From positions 124,001 to 188,000 of the forward strand of contig JAUIBP010000004.1 of assembly GCA_030427735.1 (NCBI GenBank): a stretch of DNA of 64,000 nt, read 5' to 3'. Each line of letters starts with the position of its first letter. Position 1 is the stretch's first letter. Below the pieces are notes generated by a model that did not search any database, was not told where the DNA came from, and saw only the letters and a list, made by a program, of their open reading frames with translations. Of the stretch, positions 25,612 through 34,803 are shown one piece after another. The translations under genes were made by a program, and so were the position numbers. This stretch comes from Bacteroidia bacterium (lineage in GTDB: Bacteria; Bacteroidota; Bacteroidia; Flavobacteriales; Flavobacteriaceae).

Positions 25612-27117
25612 ATGATACACTCAACCTTTAAGAAAAGTATATTAGGACTCTCTTTAATGTTAGGTCTTGCAGCTAGTGCGCAAGAGTCTAACGTATTTTT
25701 AAATCGTGATTTTTGGAAATCGAATCCGTCTGTAGCGGTAGTAGACGAAAAAATTAAGGCAGGAAACAACCCGTCAGAAATGACTTCTTCAAGTTTCGAT
25801 CCTGTTGTATTGGCTATCTTACAAGGCGCTCCAGATGCTACGGTTAAACATTTAATAAACCAAAAAGGAAACGATGTTAATAAGCTTACCCACGACGGAC
25901 GTACTTATATTTTTTGGGCAGCTAATAAAAGCAATGTGCCATTAATGGAGTATTTGTTAAGTAAAGGTGCTAAAACCGATATTGTTGACAATCACGGTTT
26001 ATCCTTATTAAATTTTGCCGCAGCAACAGGGCAAACCGATACCAAAGTGTACGATTTGTGTTTAGCTAATGGCGCTAACCTAAAAACCGATCTAGATCAC
26101 CACGGAGCAAATGCTTTACTTTTAGTTTCGCAACGTGCTAAGGATTTTGAAACAATCAATTATTTTGTGTCTAAAGGTTTAGATATTAATAGTAAGGATG
26201 CCGATGGAAACGGAATTTTTAATTACGTAGCTAAATCTGGAAACACTAATATGTTAAATCAGTTAATAGAAAAAGGTGTAGATTATAAAAATTTAAACAA
26301 CGAAGGTGGTAACGCCATGATTTTTGCCAGTAAAGGTGGTCGCGGACCAGCAAACGGTCTGGATGTTTTTAAGTTTTTAGAGTCGAAAGGTATCGAGCCA
26401 AATGTTACTACTAAAAATGGTTTTACGCCATTACACGGTTTAGCCGGAAGAAGTAAAGATACCGAAGTTATTAATTATTTTTTAGCTAAAGGTGTAGATG
26501 TTAATCAGGCCGATGATAACGGAAATACGCCTTTTATAAATGCTGCTTCAAGAAACGATTTGGAGATTGTAAAATTGCTTCATAAACACGTTAAAGATAT
26601 TAATGCAACGAACAAAAAAGGCGAATCTGCTTTGGCTTTAGCTGTTCAAAATAACAAAACAGAAGTTGTATCGTATTTATTAGAGCAAGGCGCTAATATT
26701 AATGTGGTTGATGGCAACGGAAACAATTTAACAGCGTATTTAATTAATGGATTTTCGCCAAGAAGCGAAGCCGAATTCAAGAAAAAATTAACGTTGTTAC
26801 AAGCTAAAGGTTTAAATATTGCGAAACCACAAGATAATGGTAACACGTTATACCACTTAGCTTTAAACCAAAATAGTATGGATTTATTGAAGCTGGCAAA
26901 AACCTCTAAAGTCGATATCAATGCGGTTAATAAGGAAGGGAATTCACCTTTATTACAAGAAGCCATGTCGGCTAAAGACGATACCGTTTTAAAATATTTG
27001 TTAGCCAATGGCGCCGATAAATCGATTAAAACAGAATTCGACGAAACAGCTTACGATTTAGCTAGCGAAAACGAGCTTTTAAAAGCTAATAAGGTTAATA
27101 TTAATTTCTTAAAGTAA
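25612..27117 (+). CDS. Secreted ankyrin-repeat protein
   Basis: A 501-residue protein with a signal peptide (ending AASAQ) and about a dozen ankyrin repeats through residue 490, recognisable by repeated patterns such as NGFTPLHGLA, DDNGNTPFINAA and KKGESALALAV. It is a predicted periplasmic protein-binding scaffold. It follows DUF6607 by seven bases and precedes DUF2271 by five, so it is firmly in the operon. Bacterial periplasmic ankyrin proteins have in some cases been linked to oxidative-stress protection; here a scaffold for the redox partners is a guess. Confidence 0.85.
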   Translation: MIHSTFKKSILGLSLMLGLAASAQESNVFLNRDFWKSNPSVAVVDEKIKAGNNPSEMTSSSFDPVVLAILQGAPDATVKHLINQKGNDVNKLTHDGRTYIFWAANKSNVPLMEYLLSKGAKTDIVDNHGLSLLNFAAATGQTDTKVYDLCLANGANLKTDLDHHGANALLLVSQRAKDFETINYFVSKGLDINSKDADGNGIFNYVAKSGNTNMLNQLIEKGVDYKNLNNEGGNAMIFASKGGRGPANGLDVFKFLESKGIEPNVTTKNGFTPLHGLAGRSKDTEVINYFLAKGVDVNQADDNGNTPFINAASRNDLEIVKLLHKHVKDINATNKKGESALALAVQNNKTEVVSYLLEQGANINVVDGNGNNLTAYLINGFSPRSEAEFKKKLTLLQAKGLNIAKPQDNGNTLYHLALNQNSMDLLKLAKTSKVDINAVNKEGNSPLLQEAMSAKDDTVLKYLLANGADKSIKTEFDETAYDLASENELLKANKVNINFLK

Positions 27118-27122
27118 GAAAG

Positions 27123-27617
27123 ATGCAAAAATTTTCAGTTATAAAAACATTAGGAGCATTGGCTCTGGTTGTTTTCAGTTTATATTCATTTAAAACTGTG
27201 GCGCCTGCTACCAAGTACAAATGTATGGTGCAGATGACTAACTATACAGGCGAAGGTGCTTATGTGGTTATTTCATTAATCAACCCACAAGGGGAATACG
27301 AAAAAACCTTGTACGTACAAGGAGACGATAGCGAATGGTACAACGATATTACCTCGTGGTGGGCATTTTACGGTAAAAAACGCCATAATATCGATGCGAT
27401 TACCGGAGCAACAGTTGCTGGTGGACAACGTAGTATTAACGTGGTAGAAATTGAAGATGCTAAAATTGATGCAGGATACAGCATCCGATTTGAGTCGGCG
27501 GTAGAAGATCAGGAATATTACGAGCAAGATGTACAGTTCGAACTGACTTCGGCAAGCGTAAAAAGTAAAGTAGAAGGAAAAGGATTTATTCGTTACATAC
27601 GAATGATTCCTAACTAA
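27123..27617 (+). CDS. DUF2271 protein with flavinylation-like motif
   Basis: A 164-residue periplasmic protein with an N-terminal signal or anchor helix (about 8-24) and a DUF2271 body. Residues 91-97 read DAITGAT, which fits the Dxx(S/T)GA(S/T) motif at which ApbE-type transferases attach FMN through a phosphoester bond to the last Thr (T97 here). DUF2271 proteins are known to occur with PepSY membrane reductases. The PepSY-flavodoxin-reductase gene lies 14 bases downstream. Covalent flavin is an inference; no apbE is in the window. Confidence 0.75.
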   Translation: MQKFSVIKTLGALALVVFSLYSFKTVAPATKYKCMVQMTNYTGEGAYVVISLINPQGEYEKTLYVQGDDSEWYNDITSWWAFYGKKRHNIDAITGATVAGGQRSINVVEIEDAKIDAGYSIRFESAVEDQEYYEQDVQFELTSASVKSKVEGKGFIRYIRMIPN

Positions 27618-27631
27618 AATTGTAGTAACAG

Positions 27632-29836
27632 ATGACAATTTCAATATGGAGATATAGCCATTTAGCCTTGGCTGTATCTTCTTTTGTTTTTATAATATTG
27701 GCCTCGGTAACGGGCGTTATCTTGGCATTCGAGCCTATTTCCAATCAAATTCAACCGTATAAAATTGATGGATTTAATCAGGTAAATTTAGCCGAAACCG
27801 TTAGTCAATTAAAGGCAAATTATATTGAAGTTATCGATCTTAAAATAGATGAAAACGACTTTGTTGCTGCATCTGTAATTACCGAAGAAGGTGACGCCGA
27901 AACCTTTTACATTAACCCGAAAACGGGTGAAAAATTAGGTGATATAATAGAGAAAGCGCCACTTTTTAATTGGGCAACAAATTTTCACAGATCCCTGTTT
28001 TTAAAATCTATTGGTCGAATTTTTGTTGGAATTACATCCTTTTTACTGTTTTTAATAGCCGTTTCCGGAACAGTTTTAATAGTGAAGCGACAACGTAGTG
28101 TTAAGCGTTTTTTCAATAAAATAGTCAACGAGAGTTTCTCGCAATATTACCACGTGGTTTTAGGACGTTTATCCTTAATTCCAATCCTAATTATTACGCT
28201 TACGGGTGTGTATTTGTCTTTATACCGTTTCGATTTATTGCCGAAGGAGTCGATAAATCACGAGGTAGATTACGAAGCCATTACTTCGGAACCTAAATTG
28301 TCAATTGCCGACCAGCCTATTTTTAAAGATACGAAGTTGTCTGAAGTTCGCGAAGTAGAGTTTCCGTTCTCAGACGATGTAGAAGATTATTACACTTTAA
28401 AACTGAAAGACCGAGAGGTTTTGGTCAATCAATACACGGGCGATATTTTAAGTGAAACGGCTTATCCCTTTATTACTTTGGCTTCGCGTTTAAGCATCAA
28501 TTTGCATACGGGACAGGGTAGTATAATTTGGGCTTTAATTTTGGCCCTAGCCTGTGTGAATATTCTGTTTTTTGTGTATTCTGGTTTTGTAATGACTTTT
28601 AAACGGCGTCGTGCCAAGCTTAAAAATAAGTTTAAAAAGGATGCTGCGAAGTATGTTATTTTGGTTGGTTCGGAAAATGGTAGTTCCTTACAATTTGCGA
28701 ACATGTTGCACAAACAATTGTTGAAAATTGGGGAATCATCATTTATAGCAGAATTGAATCAGTTTGATCGTTATAAAAAATTACAGCATTTAGTTGTTAT
28801 TACAGCGACTTACGGTCAGGGAGATCCACCAGAAAATGCTACAAAATTTATTGAAAGATTGCAGAACACACAAATAGAAAAACCGTTTAGTTTTTCGGTA
28901 GTTGGCTTTGGTTCTTTGGCTTATCCCGATTTTTGTAAATACGCTTTTACAGTAGATACCTGTTTACAAGAACAAACCAATGGCTTGCAATTATTAGAGC
29001 CATTTACCATTCATAATAAATCGTTCGAAGCGTATACGCAATGGATTAATGCGTGGTCCAAAAAGGTTGGTTTAACCATTACCTTATCGGCAGACGATGT
29101 TGCTGAACCTAAAAAACGCAAACAAAGTTTTGCTATCACCCATAAAACAGTAGCCAATCAAAATCCAGACGATACGTTTACCATGCTGCTGAAGCCAAAA
29201 TTGGGATTACCGCGGTTTCAATCGGGTGATTTGTTGGCGATTCAACCAGAACCGAATAGTATTGAACGTTTATACTCGGTAGGAAAAGTGGATAAACAAA
29301 TTTGCTTGAGTGTAAAACGTCAGGAATTGGGCTTGTGTTCTAATTATCTAAACGATTTGCAACTAGGTGAAACATTAAAAGCGCGTGTTATTAAAAACAA
29401 GGAATTCAGGTTGCCAAAAAACACGAAGCAGGTGTTAATGATTGCCAATGGTACGGGGATTGCACCATTTCTGGGGATGATTAACCAAAACAACAATGGC
29501 AAACAGATGCAATTGTATTGGGGCGGCCGCCAAGAAAGTTCGTTCGAGATATACAAACCGTTAATTGAATCTGGTTTAAAGAGCAAACAATTGAGTCGTT
29601 TGGAAATTGCTTATTCACAGATTAACGGACATAAAGTGTATGTTCAAAATCTGTTAGAACGCGACGCCGAAGCGGTAGCTAAGGTATTTCAAGATAAAGG
29701 AATTATCCTTATTTGTGGGTCGATCGCCATGCAAAAAGGTGTTTTAGACGTTTTGGAAACTATTTGTGAAACCCAATTGCAGAAACCGTTAAGCTATTTT
29801 AAAAACAGGGGACAGCTTAAGTTGGATTGTTATTAA
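27632..29836 (+). CDS. PepSY membrane protein fused to flavodoxin-reductase
   Basis: A 734-residue fusion. The N-terminal part is a PepSY-type membrane module with four helices (about 8-33, 128-150, 183-202, 290-316) and conserved His residues (NFHRSLF, YYHVVLG, NLHTG) that could hold haem. Residues about 340-480 form a flavodoxin (VGSENGSSLQFAN). Residues about 500-734 form an FAD/NADPH reductase module with RLYSVGK and MIANGTGIAPFLGM. It is predicted to move electrons from cytoplasmic NADPH across the inner membrane to a periplasmic acceptor, possibly the DUF2271 protein and then ferric iron or haem. It ends the operon. Confidence 0.85.
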   Translation: MTISIWRYSHLALAVSSFVFIILASVTGVILAFEPISNQIQPYKIDGFNQVNLAETVSQLKANYIEVIDLKIDENDFVAASVITEEGDAETFYINPKTGEKLGDIIEKAPLFNWATNFHRSLFLKSIGRIFVGITSFLLFLIAVSGTVLIVKRQRSVKRFFNKIVNESFSQYYHVVLGRLSLIPILIITLTGVYLSLYRFDLLPKESINHEVDYEAITSEPKLSIADQPIFKDTKLSEVREVEFPFSDDVEDYYTLKLKDREVLVNQYTGDILSETAYPFITLASRLSINLHTGQGSIIWALILALACVNILFFVYSGFVMTFKRRRAKLKNKFKKDAAKYVILVGSENGSSLQFANMLHKQLLKIGESSFIAELNQFDRYKKLQHLVVITATYGQGDPPENATKFIERLQNTQIEKPFSFSVVGFGSLAYPDFCKYAFTVDTCLQEQTNGLQLLEPFTIHNKSFEAYTQWINAWSKKVGLTITLSADDVAEPKKRKQSFAITHKTVANQNPDDTFTMLLKPKLGLPRFQSGDLLAIQPEPNSIERLYSVGKVDKQICLSVKRQELGLCSNYLNDLQLGETLKARVIKNKEFRLPKNTKQVLMIANGTGIAPFLGMINQNNNGKQMQLYWGGRQESSFEIYKPLIESGLKSKQLSRLEIAYSQINGHKVYVQNLLERDAEAVAKVFQDKGIILICGSIAMQKGVLDVLETICETQLQKPLSYFKNRGQLKLDCY

Positions 29837-29924
29837 TTAGAGGATGGAGTATTGAGATTTTAGTTTTAGATAATAGAAGTTAGAACTCTAAACCAAAAAC
29901 TAGATTCAATTATATCAGCAACAA

Positions 29925-30025
29925 AACATTCCTCCTTTAGTCGGAATGACAATCCGTTTGTCATGCTTAACCTGTCTGCGAATAGGTGGCTGAGGAACAA
30001 AGTGAAGCATTCTTTTAGGATAGTG
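29925..30025. repeat. Dispersed repeat between convergent genes
   Basis: Contains GGAATGACA and a hairpin ATGACAA/TTGTCAT with a 5-base loop (about 29946-29964), within a sequence type that I recall as common in Bacteroidota intergenic regions. It lies between the convergent PepSY and cvpA genes. Confidence 0.5.
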
Positions 30026-30065
30026 TCTTTTAAAATTGCCTTCAAACTTTTCAAAGTTTTACTTT

Positions 30066-30107
30066 CTAACAACTAACAACTAACAACTAACAACCAACAA
30101 CCAATTA
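30066..30107. repeat. Heptanucleotide tandem repeat
   Basis: Six 7-bp units: four CTAACAA, one CCAACAA and one degenerate CCAATTA, ending at the 3' end of cvpA. Slippage-prone but not near any promoter. Confidence 0.85.
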
Positions 30108-30620
30108 CCCCTCCAACAAATCCTTCTTTTTCTCTTCAACTTTTTCTCTAAAAGCAGGGTAAATTGTAGTCGATAAAGAAATTACAGGTTTGTAAAGTAT
30201 AGATTTATCTATATTTTCTTTGTTTACAAAAGGGATGGTGTTGTTTAGGTTTTCAAACACATTTAAGGCCACACTAGTAATTAAGCCTATTTTTAAGGCA
30301 CCAAAAACGCCTCCAAGAATTTTATTTACAATACCTAAAAATGCTAAGTTAGCCAGTTTGGTAAATGCTTTCCCGGCAAGACCAACGGCTAAAACAATGA
30401 CAACGAATGTTACAGCAAAAGCTACAATGTTTACATAATTTTCGTCCCAATCTACTTTGTCTTCAAAAAGCGAAGCGGTAAAATTACTAAAATGTATCGC
30501 GCCATAAATTCCTAAAATTAGAGAAAGTAAAGAGGCAATTTCTACAAAAAGTCCGTTCATTAAACCTCTAACAAATCCAAAAAGTAATAAAATGGCCAGA
30601 ATAATATCTATTGTTGTCAT
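30105..30620 (-). CDS. cvpA: CvpA-family membrane protein
   Basis: A 171-residue inner-membrane protein with four hydrophobic segments and the CvpA signature near the start (DIILAILLLFGFVRGLMNGLFVE). CvpA proteins affect colicin V production and envelope stress in Enterobacteria, and are of general unknown role in Bacteroidota. It is transcribed alone from a promoter 20 bases upstream, and its stop codon touches a heptamer tandem repeat. Confidence 0.88.
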   Translation of the reverse strand: MTTIDIILAILLLFGFVRGLMNGLFVEIASLLSLILGIYGAIHFSNFTASLFEDKVDWDENYVNIVAFAVTFVVIVLAVGLAGKAFTKLANLAFLGIVNKILGGVFGALKIGLITSVALNVFENLNNTIPFVNKENIDKSILYKPVISLSTTIYPAFREKVEEKKKDLLEG

Positions 30621-30639
30621 ACAGAGTGTGTTGGTTTAT

Positions 30640-30647
30640 CAAATATA
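30640..30647 (-). promoter_or_regulatory. Promoter -7 element of cvpA
   Basis: Minus-strand TATATTTG, full match to TAnnTTTG. Confidence 0.5.
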
Positions 30648-30709
30648 ACATTTAAATGTTTTAATGCTATTTTAAGCTTCGATTAAGAATAAGTAACCTG
30701 CTATTTTTT

Positions 30710-30717
30710 TATTTTTG
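30710..30717 (+). promoter_or_regulatory. Promoter -7 element before 30747
   Basis: TATTTTTG, full match to TAnnTTTG, 29 bases before the ATG. Confidence 0.5.
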
Positions 30718-30746
30718 CACATATTTTTTAAGTTTTACCATATAAT

Positions 30747-31103
30747 ATGTCTAGAGACGAACAATTAAAAATACGTTGGGAGCAAGTGGTTACCAAATTG
30801 TCTAATCAGTTTGCCGATGGCGATACGTTAGATCTCGATGCCATTATTTATCTTATTGGTTTGCAGGAACTCGGGCAATTCGACCGTAAATTTAAAAAAG
30901 ATCATAAACTCGATCTCATGCACATTGCCATTTGTAAATTGCTAATGCCTTATGGTTATTACGAGTTTGATTTTGTAGACGACGACGGCTGGCCGCATTA
31001 TACCGCAAAAGAGCAGCTTCCTAACTTAAAAGCAGGCGAACAAAGCATATTAATGAAAGAAGCCATAGTAAACTACTTTCTGGAAACCGAGTATATTAAT
31101 TAA
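30747..31103 (+). CDS. Conserved hypothetical protein
   Basis: A 118-residue soluble, acidic protein with no signal peptide. The middle contains DAIIYLIGLQELGQFDRKFKKDHK, which looks like a conserved helical core, and YGYYEFDFVDDDGWPHY near the C-terminus. I recall near relatives across Flavobacteriaceae annotated as hypothetical, but no function. It has its own promoter and stands alone between cvpA (divergent) and the cytochrome bd genes. Confidence 0.7.
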   Translation: MSRDEQLKIRWEQVVTKLSNQFADGDTLDLDAIIYLIGLQELGQFDRKFKKDHKLDLMHIAICKLLMPYGYYEFDFVDDDGWPHYTAKEQLPNLKAGEQSILMKEAIVNYFLETEYIN

Positions 31104-31107
31104 ACTT

Positions 31108-31205
31108 TGGGCGTTACCCTACGGGTCGCGCTTTCCGCTACAATCTTTTGCTTAAGGCAAAAGGATTTCCTCTGCAATCGCTAACGCAATTCTCCGTTCG
31201 TAAAA
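31108..31205. repeat. Dispersed GGGCGTTACCC-type repeat
   Basis: A stretch starting GGGCGTTACCCTACGGGTCG contains nested inverted repeats: ACCC/GGGT, and CTTTTGC-TTAAG-GCAAAAG. It ends near GCTAACGCAATTCTCCGTTCG. It is more GC-rich than its surroundings. I recall this sequence type as a frequent intergenic repeat in Flavobacteriia, with no assigned function. It lies just after the stop of the 118-residue protein and before the cydA promoter. Confidence 0.65.
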
Positions 31206-31245
31206 AATAGCTGCCTTAAAACAAGGTATTATAGTTACGGTTATT

Positions 31246-31253
31246 TAAATTTG
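31246..31253 (+). promoter_or_regulatory. Promoter -7 element of cydAB
   Basis: TAAATTTG, full match to TAnnTTTG, 18 bases before the cydA ATG. Confidence 0.55.
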
Positions 31254-31271
31254 TAAAAACCGTGCGCCGAT

Positions 31272-32603
31272 ATGGAAGACATGCTATTTTACGATAGAAT
31301 GCAGTTTGCATTTACCATTACCTTTCACTACCTATTTCCGCAACTTACCATGGGACTATCCTTAATAATAGTCTATTTTAAATGGAAGTTTTTAAAAACC
31401 GATAACCTACAATATAACGATGCTGCTAAATTCTGGATGCGCATTTTTGCACTTAATTTTGCTATGGGTGTGGTAACAGGAATTCCAATGGAATTTCAGT
31501 TTGGAACCAATTGGGCAAAGTTCTCCGAACTAACAGGTGGTATTATCGGGCAGACTTTAGCGATGGAAGGCATGTTTTCGTTTTTCTTAGAATCATCGTT
31601 TTTAGGCTTGTTTCTTTTTGGTGAAAAATTATTGGGGCATAAGCTACATTTCTTAACGGGATTTCTAGTGTTTTTAGGCTCCTGGGCCAGCGGATTTTTA
31701 ATTATAGCCACACATTCCTGGATGCAAAATCCAGTGGGCTACGAAATTTTGGCCAATGGTAAGTTTGTTCTGAACAACTTTTCTGCTTTGTTCACAAACC
31801 CATGGTTATGGCCATCATATTTACATAATCAGGCGGCCTCTTTGGTAACCAGCTCGTTTGTAGTAGCAGGCATTGGTGCTTTGTATGTGCTAAATAATAA
31901 GTTTAAAGATTACGGGTATTTGTTTTTGAAAACGGGCGTTATTTTTGGTGTTATCGCTTCAATTTTAGTAGCGGTGCCTACAGGGGATTTGCTGGCTAAA
32001 AATGTGGTAAAATATCAACCGGTAACTTTTGCAGCTATGGAAGGTATTTTCCATACAGAACCAGGCGGATCGGAAATTGTTTTAATTGGTCAACCCGACA
32101 TAAAAAATAAAAAGTTAGATAATAAAATTGCAGTGCCCAATGTGCTAAGTTTTTTAACCTATGGCAATTGGGATCAAGAGGTAAAAGGTTTAGAAGCCTT
32201 TCCCGAAGATACACACCCTACAAATATACCGATGTTGTATTATGCTTACCATGTTATGGTGGGGTTGGGCACACTTTTTATTGGTTTAATGCTATTAGCC
32301 AGTCTACAATTATTTCGGAAAAAATTAATCCATACACATTGGATTTTATGGGTTTTGGTGTTTATGATGCCTTTTCCCTACATTGCCAACACGGCAGGTT
32401 GGTACACATCCGAACTGGGTAGGCAACCATGGTTGGTATATAATTTATTACGCACAGCAAGTGGTGCTTCGCCAACGGTATCTTCTGGAAACACCTTGTT
32501 TACTTTACTAGGTTTTATTGGCTTGTATGCCCTTTTAGGATTGTTATTTATGTTATTAATCGGAAAAATTGTTAGGAAAGGCCCTAGCGTGCAAACACAT
32601 TAA
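31272..32603 (+). CDS. cydA: Cytochrome bd oxidase subunit I
   Basis: Quinol-oxidising, oxygen-reducing subunit of the bd-type terminal oxidase in the inner membrane. It shows the N-terminal FHYLFPQLTMG with the haem ligand His, and the GWYTSELGRQPW motif near residue 378. At 443 residues it is shorter than the Escherichia coli subunit (about 520), consistent with the short Q-loop class. It pairs with cydB two bases downstream. The oxidase supports respiration at low oxygen and resists sulphide and nitric oxide in known cases. Confidence 0.95.
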   Translation: MEDMLFYDRMQFAFTITFHYLFPQLTMGLSLIIVYFKWKFLKTDNLQYNDAAKFWMRIFALNFAMGVVTGIPMEFQFGTNWAKFSELTGGIIGQTLAMEGMFSFFLESSFLGLFLFGEKLLGHKLHFLTGFLVFLGSWASGFLIIATHSWMQNPVGYEILANGKFVLNNFSALFTNPWLWPSYLHNQAASLVTSSFVVAGIGALYVLNNKFKDYGYLFLKTGVIFGVIASILVAVPTGDLLAKNVVKYQPVTFAAMEGIFHTEPGGSEIVLIGQPDIKNKKLDNKIAVPNVLSFLTYGNWDQEVKGLEAFPEDTHPTNIPMLYYAYHVMVGLGTLFIGLMLLASLQLFRKKLIHTHWILWVLVFMMPFPYIANTAGWYTSELGRQPWLVYNLLRTASGASPTVSSGNTLFTLLGFIGLYALLGLLFMLLIGKIVRKGPSVQTH

Positions 32604-32605
32604 TT

Positions 32606-33682
32606 ATGGAGTTATTTTGGTATATAGTTCTGGTTGTTATGTTGGCTACTTATGTGGTGTTAGATGGCTACGATTTTGGTGCAGGTATCGTGCATTTGTT
32701 TTTTGCTAAAACCGAAAAGGATAAAAAAGCAATAACCAATGCTATTGGTCCGTTTTGGGATGCTAACGAAGTTTGGTTAATTGCCGCAGGCGGGGTGTTG
32801 TTTTTTGCGTTTCCTACCTTGTATGCATCCTCGTTTAGCGGATTTTATTTACCGCTAATCATGATTCTATGGTTGCTTATTTTTAGAGCTATCGGTTTGG
32901 AGTTAAGAGGGCAAATTCACAATGTTTTGTGGGAAACGGTTTGGGATAAAGCCTTTGGCATTGCGAGCCTGCTATTGGCCTTGTTTTTTGGTATCGCCTT
33001 AGGTAATGTTGTTCGCGGTGTAAATCTGGGCATGGTAGAAAATGGTGTGTCTACTCAAGAAGCACATTATTTTTTTCTGCCATTATGGAATCCGACATTT
33101 AGCCCACATGCCGAACATCTAGGTATTATCGATTGGTTTACCTTGTTATTGGGAGTTATTAGTGTGGTGGCTTTAACCATACATGGTGCCAATTGGATTG
33201 TTTATAAAACCAATGCCGCCATCAATCAGCAATTAAAACGGGTAGTTTTTAACTTAAATGTTGCCTTGTCGGTACTGGTTGTTATTTCGGTTTGTGTTTG
33301 GCATCTTATCGAGCCTAAACCATTTCATAATTTTTTAGTGAATCCTGTATTATTCATCTTTCCGGTAATTACTTTAATTGGTCTTTTAGGCTTGTTTAAT
33401 GTAAAACGATTTAAAAAAGACGGTCAAGGCTTTTTATTTTCCAGTTTGTTTCTGGTGGGTGGTTTAGCTTCAACAGTAGCGTCTATTTTCCCGAATGTGT
33501 TGCCATCAACCAACGCTATTAATCCGTCGTTAACCATATATAATGTCGCTGCCGATGATTACGGACTTTCGGTAGGTGTGTATTGGTTTGTAATTGCCGC
33601 CATTTTGGTTTTGGTGTATTTTATAATTCAGTATAAAGTATTTAAAGGAAAAATGGACGATGTAGGCTATGGCGAACACTGA
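32606..33682 (+). CDS. cydB: Cytochrome bd oxidase subunit II
   Basis: Structural partner of CydA: 358 residues, eight or so membrane helices, with the family motifs LDGYDFGAG near residue 20, PFWDANEVWLIAAGG near 48-62, and FRAIGLELRG. The gene directly follows cydA and is certainly co-transcribed. No cydX-like micropeptide was recognised before pheS, although such a short frame could be missed. Confidence 0.95.
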   Translation: MELFWYIVLVVMLATYVVLDGYDFGAGIVHLFFAKTEKDKKAITNAIGPFWDANEVWLIAAGGVLFFAFPTLYASSFSGFYLPLIMILWLLIFRAIGLELRGQIHNVLWETVWDKAFGIASLLLALFFGIALGNVVRGVNLGMVENGVSTQEAHYFFLPLWNPTFSPHAEHLGIIDWFTLLLGVISVVALTIHGANWIVYKTNAAINQQLKRVVFNLNVALSVLVVISVCVWHLIEPKPFHNFLVNPVLFIFPVITLIGLLGLFNVKRFKKDGQGFLFSSLFLVGGLASTVASIFPNVLPSTNAINPSLTIYNVAADDYGLSVGVYWFVIAAILVLVYFIIQYKVFKGKMDDVGYGEH

Positions 33683-33777
33683 TAAGAGTTGTGTTTTGGA
33701 TAGATATTTTGAAAATATTTTCTTTACTTTGCCGTCTATTTTAGCTACTGAAAAATTTTCAGTTAAATGTGGATATC

Positions 33778-34797
33778 ATGATAGACAAGATTAAAGAACT
33801 TATTGCTGAAGCCGAAGCGTTTAAAGCGCAATCTAAAGAAGAAGTTGAAGCCTTCCGAATTAAATATTTAGGAAAAAAAGGCTTGTTAAACGACTACTTT
33901 GCCGAGTTTAAAAATGTTGCTAACGACCAAAAGAAAGAGTTTGGGCAAACTATAAACAAACTTAAAAAAACGGCCGAAGATAAGGTTAATGCTTTAAGAG
34001 AAGAGTTAGAAAGTAAAGAAGAACTTAAGGGCATTTATGGCGACTTGTCTAGACCTGGCGAGCCTATTAATCTAGGGGCACGTCATCCTATTTCTATTGT
34101 AAAAAATCAAATTATCGATATCTTTTCCCGCATTGGATTTAATGTAAGTGAAGGGCCAGAAATCGAAGACGATTGGCACAACTTTACAGCATTAAATTTG
34201 CCAGAATACCATCCGGCTCGTGATATGCAGGATACCTTTTTTATTCAAACCAATCCCGATGTATTATTAAGAACGCATACCAGCTCGGTGCAAGTGCGTT
34301 ATATGGAAAATAATAAACCTCCTATCAGAACCATTTCACCAGGTAGAGTGTATCGTAACGAGGCCATTTCGGCACGTTCGCACTGCTTTTTTCATCAAAT
34401 AGAAGGCTTGTATATAGATAAGGATGTGAGCTTTGCCGATTTAAAGCAGACCCTACAGTATTTTACTACCGAAATGTTTGGAAAGTCTAAAATTCGTTTA
34501 CGTCCGTCGTATTTTCCATTTACCGAACCGAGTGCAGAAATAGACGTGTACTGGGGCTTAGAAACCGAATCGGACTATCGCATAACCAAAGGAACAGGTT
34601 GGTTAGAAATTGGAGGTTGCGGTATGGTAGATCCTAATGTTTTAGAGAATTGTAAAATAGATTCTAAAGCTTATTCTGGTTTTGCTTTTGGTGTTGGTAT
34701 CGACCGTATAGCTATGTTACTTCATCAAATAAACGATATTCGACTATTAAGTGAAAACGATGTGCGTTTCTTAGAGCAGTTTAAATCTACGATTTAA
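33778..34797 (+). CDS. pheS: Phenylalanyl-tRNA synthetase alpha subunit
   Basis: Catalytic alpha subunit of the class II phenylalanyl-tRNA synthetase; the beta subunit is not in this window. An N-terminal coiled coil (about 1-85) precedes the catalytic core, with [12 protein letters not shown], the motif 2 region [14 protein letters not shown] and motif 3 with [11 protein letters not shown]. The start is the ATG at 33778 (339 residues); a GTG three codons upstream is less likely. A small conserved gene follows six bases later. Confidence 0.96.
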   Translation: MIDKIKELIAEAEAFKAQSKEEVEAFRIKYLGKKGLLNDYFAEFKNVANDQKKEFGQTINKLKKTAEDKVNALREELESKEELKGIYGDLSRPGEPINLGARHPISIVKNQIIDIFSRIGFNVSEGPEIEDDWHNFTALNLPEYHPARDMQDTFFIQTNPDVLLRTHTSSVQVRYMENNKPPIRTISPGRVYRNEAISARSHCFFHQIEGLYIDKDVSFADLKQTLQYFTTEMFGKSKIRLRPSYFPFTEPSAEIDVYWGLETESDYRITKGTGWLEIGGCGMVDPNVLENCKIDSKAYSGFAFGVGIDRIAMLLHQINDIRLLSENDVRFLEQFKSTI

Positions 34798-34803
34798 AAA
34801 CAC

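Noticed and set aside
30066-30107. CRISPR-like repeat array
   Set aside because: The repeat unit is seven bases with no spacers; a simple tandem repeat.
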